From positions 1 through 5,096 of the forward strand of contig JAHIVS010000424.1 in assembly GCA_018816605.1 (NCBI GenBank): 5,096 nucleotides of DNA. Direction: 5' to 3'. Positions 1 to 5,096 of the stretch are shown here, in pieces. Positions within the stretch are counted from its first letter, which is position 1. Every line of letters starts with the position of its first letter. The notes under the pieces are model-generated. The model was not told where the DNA came from. It saw nothing but the letters and a program-made list of their open reading frames with translations, and did no database searches. This stretch comes from Pseudomonadota bacterium (GTDB taxonomy: Bacteria > Desulfobacterota > Desulfobacteria > Desulfobacterales > Desulfobacteraceae). The position numbers and the translations under genes are program-made.

Positions 1-1317
1 CAAAAGGTATACAAGCGGATTTCCGAGATTGACGGCAATATTGATCTGGCAGTGGTAACCATTCCGGCAGAAAAAGTTATTGATTTGATACCGGATCTTG
101 CGGCAAAAAAGGTGAAGGGCATGTTGCTGATCACCTCGGGGTTCAGGGAAGTGGGGGCAACGGGGGAGGCCCTTGAACAGATTCTGGTCGAAACCGCCCG
201 AAAAGCCGGTATTTTGTTGCTGGGGCCCAATACCATGGGGATCTGCAACCCCCATGCCGATTTTTTCTGCTGTGCCGCCCATGCCTATCCCTTGCCCGGG
301 TCCACGGCCCTTGTCTGCCAGTCCGGCAACATGGGCACCCAGCTTCTGGCCTTTGCCGAGCAGCAGGATATCGGCATCCGTGCCTTTTCCGGGTCCGGCA
401 ATGAAGCCATGGTCACCATCGAGGATTACATGGAAGCCTTTGAAATTGACCAGTTGACAAGGACAGTGGTCCTCTACCTTGAGAGTGTCAAGGATGGGGC
501 ACGGTTTTTCAGGTCTGCGGCCCGGGTATCCCGGAAAAAACCCGTGGTGGTCCTGAAAGGGGGCAGGACCCGGGAGGGGGAAAAGGCGGCTTCCAGCCAT
601 ACCGGTGCCATGGCCTCGGATGCCAGGGTCTTCGAAGCTGCCTGCCGCCAGGCCGGGGTGATCCAGGTGGAACAGCCCATGGAGCTTCTGGATCTGTCTG
701 CGGTGTTTTCATCCCTTCCCCTGCCAAAGGGAAAACGGGTAGCCATCATGACCCTGGGGGGGGGGTGGGGAGTGATCACCACAGACCTGTGTGCGGACTA
801 TGGCCTTGAGGTGCCTGAATTGTCAGAAGATATCATTGAACGCCTCAACCGCATTCTTCCCTCTTTCTGGAGTCATGGAAATCCGGTTGATATTGTGGGA
901 GAAGGGGATCCGGATATCCCCAAAACCTGTCTTGCGGAATTGCTCAAATGGGACGGGTGTGATGCGGTTATACACCTGGGCATTCACGGCAAAAGGGTCC
1001 TGGCAAACAGCATGATTGACTCTGTACTGAAAACAGACCCCAGTGTGGATGCAGCATCGGCCGTATTGTTTAAGGAGACGCTTCTGCAGCTTGAGGATGC
1101 CTATGTAAAATATATAGTGGAGATGACCCAGAAATATGGGAAACCGGTTCTGGGGGTCAGCCTTTTGACCGATGAGATCAGCCGGACCCTTTACCGGTAT
1201 GAGAACAATCCCCATAAAGGGGTGTTTTTTCCTTCCCCTGAAAGGGCAGTGAAGGCCCTGGCCGGTATGTGCCAGTATAACCAATGGCGCAGGGCACATT
1301 CTTCGGACAATGCCTGA
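1..1317 (+). CDS. CoA-binding / succinyl-CoA-ligase-like protein, alpha half of an ADP-forming acyl-CoA synthetase (5' partial)
   Basis: The frame is open from the first base and ends at TGA 1315-1317, giving 438 visible residues; the true start lies left of the window. The GTG at 52 is internal, because the 17 codons before it continue the CoA-binding fold. Family knowledge: ADP-forming acyl-CoA synthetases convert acyl-CoA, ADP and phosphate to acid, ATP and CoA, usually in the cytoplasm, using an alpha part (CoA-binding, flavodoxin-like ligase domains, phosphohistidine) and a beta ATP-grasp part. Visible (fragment numbering): end of the CoA-binding Rossmann domain with GPNTMGICN at 75-83; ligase domain 1 starting near CQSGNMG at 106-112; a GRTREG...SSHTGAM segment at 188-204 whose His200 is the likely phosphorylated histidine; ligase domain 2 with LGGGWGV at 252-258 and GNPVD at 293-297; the typical alpha-subunit end FPSPERAVKAL near 409-420. 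About 60 N-terminal residues would be missing from a stand-alone alpha subunit. No ATP-grasp domain follows, so it must lie upstream, fused or separate, or elsewhere. The acyl substrate cannot be told. Confidence 0.85.
   Translation, partial: QKVYKRISEIDGNIDLAVVTIPAEKVIDLIPDLAAKKVKGMLLITSGFREVGATGEALEQILVETARKAGILLLGPNTMGICNPHADFFCCAAHAYPLPGSTALVCQSGNMGTQLLAFAEQQDIGIRAFSGSGNEAMVTIEDYMEAFEIDQLTRTVVLYLESVKDGARFFRSAARVSRKKPVVVLKGGRTREGEKAASSHTGAMASDARVFEAACRQAGVIQVEQPMELLDLSAVFSSLPLPKGKRVAIMTLGGGWGVITTDLCADYGLEVPELSEDIIERLNRILPSFWSHGNPVDIVGEGDPDIPKTCLAELLKWDGCDAVIHLGIHGKRVLANSMIDSVLKTDPSVDAASAVLFKETLLQLEDAYVKYIVEMTQKYGKPVLGVSLLTDEISRTLYRYENNPHKGVFFPSPERAVKALAGMCQYNQWRRAHSSDNA
756..770 (+). repeat. 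Homopolymer of ten G's followed by T and four G's
   Basis: Positions 756-765 are ten consecutive G's, then T766, then G767-770. In frame the tract encodes the Gly-Gly-Gly-Trp-Gly core of ligase domain 2 in the acyl-CoA synthetase-like gene. The frame is intact in this sequence. Adding one G gives a stop at 807-809; losing one G gives a stop at 773-775 (both read by hand). Confidence 0.9.
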
Positions 1318-1324
1318 GGAAACA

Positions 1325-1356
1325 AGCTTGAAACTTGGACAAATTTATTTTAAGCT
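1325..1356 (+). other. Possible RNA hairpin in the leader between the acyl-CoA synthetase-like gene and panB
   Basis: AGCTTGAAA (1325-1333) can pair with TTTTAAGCT (1348-1356) over nine pairs, one of them G-U, around a 14-base loop. The stem is AT-rich and no T-run follows, so it does not look like a classical intrinsic terminator. It lies in a 79-base gap that may hold the panB promoter, but I could not identify convincing -35/-10 boxes. It may be chance. Confidence 0.25.
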
Positions 1357-1383
1357 GAGGAACAATAAGATCCATACTTAATT

Positions 1384-1391
1384 TGGGAGGG
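1384..1391 (+). promoter_or_regulatory. Ribosome binding site of panB
   Basis: TGGGAGGG lies five A's upstream of the ATG at 1397. It is a strong purine-rich Shine-Dalgarno sequence and fixes the panB start; no other in-frame start nearby is as well placed. Confidence 0.8.
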
Positions 1392-1396
1392 AAAAA

Positions 1397-2188
1397 ATGC
1401 ATTCCAGAGTCACCACATCAACCTTGATAAAAATGAAGCAGGAAGGAAAAAAAATTACAGCTCTGACTGCCTATGATTTCCCCTTTGCCGGTTACCTGGA
1501 CAAGGCAGGGATTGAAATTATACTGGTGGGGGATTCTCTGGGCATGGTGGTCCAGGGAAAGGAAAATACCCTTTCCGTGACCATGGATGAAAGCATTTAT
1601 CATACGGCCATGGTCTCCCGGGCCTGCCAATATTCAATGGTCATAGGAGACATGCCCTTTATGTCCTACCATGGCTCCCTGGACCGGGCAGTGGAAAATG
1701 CGGGCCGGTTTTTAAAGGAAGCAGGGGCAACTGCCGTGAAACTGGAAGGCGGCGCCGCTGTGTGCCCGGTGATTTTGGCCCTGGCAAAGGCGGGCATTCC
1801 GGTCCAGGCCCATATCGGTCTCACCCCCCAGTCGGTTCACCAGATGGGCGGTTTCAAGGTTCAGCGGGATGAGGAACGGCTCTTGAAAGATGCTAGGGAT
1901 GTTGAAGCAGCGGGTGCTTTTTCCGTTGTGCTGGAGGGTATTCCCTCGCCCATTTCCGCCAGGATCACCCAGACATTGAATATCCCCACCATTGGCATTG
2001 GTGCCGGTCCCGGATGCGACGGTCAGATTCTGGTGCTCCATGACATGCTCGGCATCAACAATCGTTTTCTTCCCAAGTTTGTAAAAAAATATGCAGATAT
2101 TGCCCAAATAGCCGGCCAGGGGTTGGCAGCCTATATCAAAGATGTGAAGGAAGGAACCTTCCCCTCGGATGAATATGAATACAAGTAA
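1397..2188 (+). CDS. panB: 3-methyl-2-oxobutanoate hydroxymethyltransferase (ketopantoate hydroxymethyltransferase)
   Basis: Complete, 263 residues, the usual length for PanB. The enzyme transfers a hydroxymethyl group from 5,10-methylene-tetrahydrofolate to 2-oxoisovalerate, giving ketopantoate, the first committed step to pantothenate and CoA; it is cytoplasmic, Mg-dependent and a TIM barrel. Visible hallmarks: LTAYDFPFA near 23-31; [11 protein letters not shown] at 44-54 with Asp46 and Ser47; GDMPFMSY at 84-91 with Asp85; VKLEGG at 114-119 with Lys115 and Glu117; AHIGLTPQ at 138-145 with His139; VLEGIP at 178-183 with Glu180; and the [15 protein letters not shown] signature at 199-213. By alignment from memory with E. 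coli PanB, Asp46, Asp85 and Glu117 are the metal ligands and Glu180 the catalytic base, so all key residues are present. A strong ribosome binding site sets the start. The 3' end overlaps the DUF2520 gene by 20 bases, which points to one transcript and coupled translation. Confidence 0.97.
   Translation: MHSRVTTSTLIKMKQEGKKITALTAYDFPFAGYLDKAGIEIILVGDSLGMVVQGKENTLSVTMDESIYHTAMVSRACQYSMVIGDMPFMSYHGSLDRAVENAGRFLKEAGATAVKLEGGAAVCPVILALAKAGIPVQAHIGLTPQSVHQMGGFKVQRDEERLLKDARDVEAAGAFSVVLEGIPSPISARITQTLNIPTIGIGAGPGCDGQILVLHDMLGINNRFLPKFVKKYADIAQIAGQGLAAYIKDVKEGTFPSDEYEYK
2146..2156 (+). promoter_or_regulatory. Ribosome binding site of the DUF2520/PanG-like gene, inside the panB 3' end
   Basis: GAAGGAAGGAA lies within the last codons of panB, 12 bases before the ATG at 2169. 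A second in-frame ATG at 2175 would be 18 bases away, which is too far, so 2169 is preferred. Being inside panB, the site favours translational coupling between the two genes. Confidence 0.55.
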
Positions 2189-3074
2189 GCCGGAACACAA
2201 TTTTTGCATCATCGGGTGCGGCCGCCTGGGGATATCCCTGGCTGTTTTTTTATCCGGCCGGGGATTTAAACCAACCGCCTTTTGCAGCAGAGGTCCTGAT
2301 TCGGCAAGACGTGCCGCTGCCATGGCAGGAACAGGAACCGTATACGAAGACCCGGTCAAAGCCGCAGCCTCCTGTAACCTTGTTTTTATAACGACGCCGG
2401 ACACCCGGATCAGGCCGGTGTGTGAGAAGATTGCAAAAGGCGGTGGCTTTACAAAGGATTCCGTGGTATTTCATCTGTCCGGTGCCCTGTCTTCGGATAT
2501 TCTGGGAGCGGCCCAGAAAAAGGGCGCTGCAACGGGCTCCATCCATCCCCTCCAGTCTTTTGCCCCCTATGAAAAGGGGCAGGCCTCTCCTTTTCCGGGG
2601 ATTAATATTTCCCTGGAAGGAGGAGAGCAGGCCGTCATCCTGGGGCGGAAAATTGTGGATGTGCTTGGGGCCAGTTCCTTTACCATTCCCACCCAGGCCA
2701 AGACCCTCTACCATGCCGCGGCCGTGGTGGCATCCAATTATCTGGTGACCCTGGAGCATTTTGCCCTGAGCCTTTTAAAGGAAACCGGTTTGGATGAACA
2801 GGAGGCCTATACCATTTTAGAACCCCTTATCCAGGGTACCTTGAGCAATATCAAGGTCCGGGGCAGTATCGATGCCCTGACCGGACCTGTGGCAAGGGGG
2901 GATGACAGAATTATTGCCAGCCATCTGGAAGACATCGACCAAAAGATGCCCCAATTTTCATGCTTATACCGGCTTTTGGGAGCCCATACCCTTGAGATTG
3001 CCAAATTGCGGGGAGAGTTGGACCCTGAGGCCCGGGAAAAACTGACCCTCTTATTCAAGGATACGGGCGTTTGA
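2169..3074 (+). CDS. panG: Rossmann-like DUF2520 protein, probable ketopantoate reductase (PanG type)
   Basis: Complete, 301 residues, TGA at 3072-3074. Visible: an N-terminal NAD(P)-binding Rossmann fold with IIGCGRLG at 14-21 (Gly16, Gly18, Gly21); a strand ending LVFITTPD at 71-78; [11 protein letters not shown] at 102-112; GSIHPLQSF at 123-131; then an all-helical C-terminal domain with [18 protein letters not shown] at 178-195 and LTGPVARGD at 237-245. This order and these motifs are those of the Rossmann-like/DUF2520 family, distinct from classical PanE. From memory, PanG of Francisella, a ketopantoate reductase replacing PanE/IlvC, belongs to this kind of protein, and relatives sit in pan clusters of Firmicutes. 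Ketopantoate reduction (to pantoate, with NADPH) is the step after PanB, so the 20-base overlap with panB fits well. The family call is firm; the substrate is inferred from context. Alternatives are another beta-hydroxyacid or F420-type oxidoreductase role, so databases may label it only as a DUF2520 or oxidoreductase protein. Confidence 0.8.
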   Translation: MNMNTSKPEHNFCIIGCGRLGISLAVFLSGRGFKPTAFCSRGPDSARRAAAMAGTGTVYEDPVKAAASCNLVFITTPDTRIRPVCEKIAKGGGFTKDSVVFHLSGALSSDILGAAQKKGAATGSIHPLQSFAPYEKGQASPFPGINISLEGGEQAVILGRKIVDVLGASSFTIPTQAKTLYHAAAVVASNYLVTLEHFALSLLKETGLDEQEAYTILEPLIQGTLSNIKVRGSIDALTGPVARGDDRIIASHLEDIDQKMPQFSCLYRLLGAHTLEIAKLRGELDPEAREKLTLLFKDTGV

Positions 3075-3076
3075 TG

Positions 3077-3104
3077 TCGATTCTCAATCGGATTTTAAAT
3101 TTTT
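3077..3104 (+). terminator. Weak candidate intrinsic terminator after the pan genes
   Basis: TCGATT (3077-3082) and AATCGG (3086-3091) can form a six-pair stem, the outermost pair T-G, with a three-base CTC loop, followed by an AT-rich stretch ending in five T's (3100-3104). It starts two bases after the DUF2520 stop and fits the end of the plus-strand unit. The stem is short and low in GC, so termination may be weak. A second, AT-only imperfect dyad (3095-3103 with 3111-3119, one mismatch) overlaps the peptidase stop codon. Confidence 0.35.
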
Positions 3105-3108
3105 GGGT

Positions 3109-5096
3109 CTAAATTTTAACCAGCCGCAGGGGTGTCTGCTTGTCAGCCTCAAGAGCCTCATTTGCCGCTTCAAGCAATGTTTTGCTTGAGATAACCGATA
3201 CGCCTTTCTGGTCTTCATCGATTCCAAAGTAGCGCTGGGCAATCTCCTGGATTTGTTTTTTGTCCAGCCGGAGCAGGGAATCCTTAAACTGCTGGCGGAT
3301 TTCATCGCTCATGCGGGTGATGTCCCTGTAGAAGGCTTTCATGGCCGACGGGCCAGGGGTTTCTGGTTTGTCAAAATCAGAACAGACCTGGAGGATGGCT
3401 TCCTTTACATCGGTCTGGGTAAAGGCTCCTTTGATGATATAGGCGCAGGCCCCCTTGTACACATCCAGGGTCCGTTTGATGTGGGGGTCCCTGTAGGAGC
3501 CGAAGGAAAAGATGCCTTCTTCCGTATTGTACAGGGCAAACCCGCCGTAGGCCCCGCCCTTTTCCCTGATTTCCCGGTGCAGATAAAGGGATCTTAAAAT
3601 TTTACTGATCACGGCCAGTCCCGGGGAATCCCTATGGGTGATGCGGACGGTTTTAAAGGATTGTCCCACAAAGGAAACAGCCGTATTGGTATACCATCCG
3701 TCATAGGGCCTTTGGGTGTCAAGCACAATGTCCGGGGTGGAAAAGCTGTCTTTTGCGCCTTGGGTCAATTGGGCATGGAGCCGGCAGACTCTCTGGTCGG
3801 CGCGCTGCAGGGCCTGGGTGCTGCCGATGACGGCGGGTTTAAGATTGTCCCGTCTGAACAGGGTGGCTGCGATGGTTTCCAGGTTTGCCGACAGGGTGTT
3901 CAAAGTCCCATTGTTTTTACCGGAACCCGTCAATTGTCCGGTGAGGGTTTTGATCTGTTGAAACTGATCGATTCCGTGCCAGAGTTCGTTGATATGGGAC
4001 GCCTTGGACAGGTGCCGCGCTGAAAGGGAGATGGCATATCGATGGCCCGAAGAAACAATAGAGGATTCCATACCGGACTGGTATTGGAGCAGAAGGCTTT
4101 TCAGCCTGTCCTGGTCCTGGAATCCAAAGTCCATGACAAATTCATCAATCATATCAAAGAGGTTGTCAATATTTCGGTCCAGGGCTTTTCCCTGGAGGGC
4201 CAGGAACGAGTGGGCTTGTGCATCCTGGGAAAAATAGGAGCCTGAAAAGGGAGACATGGTAATTCCGCCGGTATACAGATCCATGAGTTCGGCTATTTTT
4301 GTATAGGCGTTTTTTTTGGTGCCGCTGCTGGTAAATGCCATGGAGAAAAAGGGAACCAGGGGGAAAAGATCCATGGGGATATTGCCGGCACCCACAGGGC
4401 AGGTGAAGTATAGGATACCGGAAGTGGCCTTGTCATAACAGGTGGAAAGGCAAACATCCTTTACCAGATCCGGCCGGATGATCTCAACTTCAGGGGGGAC
4501 ATCGGAAAGTTCCAGAGTGGGCAGTGATGACAGGTCTTCTTCCGATTCCTGGAGCAGTTCAAGGGCAACGGTGTCTTTTCGGATCTGTTCTAGATCATCG
4601 GCTTTAAGGGTTGCCAGAATGGCCTTTAGTTCTTCCTTGGTCTTTTTTTCCTGCTGTTCTTCAAGCAGGGAGTCCGGTTCCAGGGTAAAGCGTACTTTGT
4701 GGGGATTTTCAAGGAAGTAGTGAACTATCCTTTCCTCAAGAAAATTGCCCTGGCTGATTTTGTCGGCAAGCCTTTCAAGGTCGTCATCCACATTGATGCA
4801 CAGGACAGGGTCCCCGTCATGGATAATGGTGCCGGCAAAAGAAAGCAGTAATTTAATGCCAAAGGGATAGGGGCTATTGGTGATTTCCTTGCGATAAAAC
4901 TCAATCTGATGAATGGCTGAATCGATGAGCTGCTTGTCGATTCCATCGTCTGCCACCTTTCGCAGCGTTGAAAAAATGATCTCTTCCACTTTGGGGATGG
5001 ACTCTTTGGCAATATCTTTCAGGCCGCAGACAAACATGGTATCCCGGTTGTCTGCATCAAATCCGGTTGCATCGGAAAGGGCAGACCCCAGATTGG
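3109..5096 (-). CDS. PreP-like M16C (insulinase family) zinc metallopeptidase, C-terminal part (5' partial)
   Basis: Minus strand, TAG at 3111-3109; the frame stays open to the right edge, 661 visible residues (first full codon 5094-5092). Residues before the Met at 5037, including SDATGFDADNRDT, belong to the protein, so that Met is not the start. M16C peptidases of the presequence protease/falcilysin type are usually near 1000 residues: two M16 halves joined by a helical hinge, forming a closed chamber that degrades peptides. Visible (fragment numbering): end of the first half; M16C-associated hinge at about 130-205, rich in Glu and Lys, ending with the LPTLELSDVPPE segment at 191-202; second half from about 215, with a flexible glycine-rich part and HREIREKGGAYGG at 506-518, where Arg510 and Tyr516 are the likely substrate-carboxylate-binding pair. 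The HxxEH zinc site lies outside the window, so activity and any signal peptide cannot be judged. It converges on the DUF2520 gene with a 34-base gap, so it is a separate transcript. Its substrates are unknown; peptide breakdown is inferred from the family. Confidence 0.88.
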   Translation of the reverse strand, partial: NLGSALSDATGFDADNRDTMFVCGLKDIAKESIPKVEEIIFSTLRKVADDGIDKQLIDSAIHQIEFYRKEITNSPYPFGIKLLLSFAGTIIHDGDPVLCINVDDDLERLADKISQGNFLEERIVHYFLENPHKVRFTLEPDSLLEEQQEKKTKEELKAILATLKADDLEQIRKDTVALELLQESEEDLSSLPTLELSDVPPEVEIIRPDLVKDVCLSTCYDKATSGILYFTCPVGAGNIPMDLFPLVPFFSMAFTSSGTKKNAYTKIAELMDLYTGGITMSPFSGSYFSQDAQAHSFLALQGKALDRNIDNLFDMIDEFVMDFGFQDQDRLKSLLLQYQSGMESSIVSSGHRYAISLSARHLSKASHINELWHGIDQFQQIKTLTGQLTGSGKNNGTLNTLSANLETIAATLFRRDNLKPAVIGSTQALQRADQRVCRLHAQLTQGAKDSFSTPDIVLDTQRPYDGWYTNTAVSFVGQSFKTVRITHRDSPGLAVISKILRSLYLHREIREKGGAYGGFALYNTEEGIFSFGSYRDPHIKRTLDVYKGACAYIIKGAFTQTDVKEAILQVCSDFDKPETPGPSAMKAFYRDITRMSDEIRQQFKDSLLRLDKKQIQEIAQRYFGIDEDQKGVSVISSKTLLEAANEALEADKQTPLRLVKI

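Noticed and set aside
52..54. GTG as the start of the acyl-CoA synthetase-like protein
   Set aside because: The upstream codons continue the CoA-binding domain without a stop, so the gene begins outside the window.
1335..1378. TTGGAC (1335-1340) and CATACT (1373-1378) as a promoter for panB
   Set aside because: The spacing of 32 bases is far too long for a sigma-70 promoter, and no better-placed partner box was found.
1712..2404. Open frame of 230 codons on the minus strand opposite panB and the start of the DUF2520 gene
   Set aside because: It lies fully antisense to two well-recognised genes, crosses their boundary and its translation resembles no family I know; it is a frame shadow.
4310..4317. 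Run of eight T's (eight A's in the peptidase mRNA), a possible slippery site
   Set aside because: The frame continues normally with recognisable family sequence on both sides; A-runs coding for Lys-Lys are common and I see no stimulatory structure.
3253..4720. Several plus-strand open frames of 67-129 codons opposite the peptidase gene
   Set aside because: All are antisense to a convincing M16C coding sequence, have low-complexity or unfamiliar translations, and lack good ribosome binding sites.
5035..5037. ATG (minus strand) as the start of the peptidase
   Set aside because: The 19 codons upstream, to the window edge, read as conserved M16C sequence, so the protein extends beyond the window.
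1..5096. tRNA, rRNA, CRISPR, insertion sequence, phage or defence genes
   Set aside because: Coding sequence covers nearly the whole window, gaps are 79 and 34 bases, and no repeat array, transposase or clover-leaf-like sequence was seen on reading.

Overview
The window looks like ordinary chromosomal DNA from a Gram-negative anaerobe of the Desulfobacterales type (sulfate-reducing deltaproteobacteria, now Desulfobacterota). This placement rests on overall protein resemblance, the medium-GC codon use and the combination of an ADP-forming acyl-CoA synthetase-like protein with a PreP-type peptidase. It is an inference from reading the sequence, not the result of a search.

Layout, left to right: (1) positions 1-1317, plus strand: the 3' part of a CoA-binding/succinyl-CoA-ligase-like protein (alpha half of an ADP-forming acyl-CoA synthetase), cut by the left edge. 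(2) 1318-1396: a 79-base AT-rich leader holding a possible hairpin and a strong ribosome binding site. (3) 1397-2188, plus: complete panB, ketopantoate hydroxymethyltransferase, the first committed step of pantothenate synthesis. (4) 2169-3074, plus: a complete Rossmann/DUF2520 protein overlapping panB by 20 bases, the probable ketopantoate reductase (PanG type). (5) 3075-3108: a short convergent junction with a weak hairpin. (6) 3109-5096, minus: the C-terminal two thirds of a PreP-like M16C metallopeptidase, cut by the right edge before its zinc-site half is reached.

The coherent unit is panB plus the DUF2520 gene. PanB makes ketopantoate from 2-oxoisovalerate and methylene-tetrahydrofolate, and the DUF2520 protein would reduce it to pantoate. 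The downstream steps (PanC, PanD) are not in the window. The upstream acyl-CoA synthetase-like gene uses CoA, the end product of this pathway, but a functional link is not shown. The peptidase is convergent and probably unrelated.

I see no mobile element, RNA gene, CRISPR array or defence system, and no evidence of a radically new system. The points most worth a second look are the probable non-PanE ketopantoate reductase and a run of ten G's inside the acyl-CoA synthetase gene, where gain or loss of one base would stop translation almost at once.
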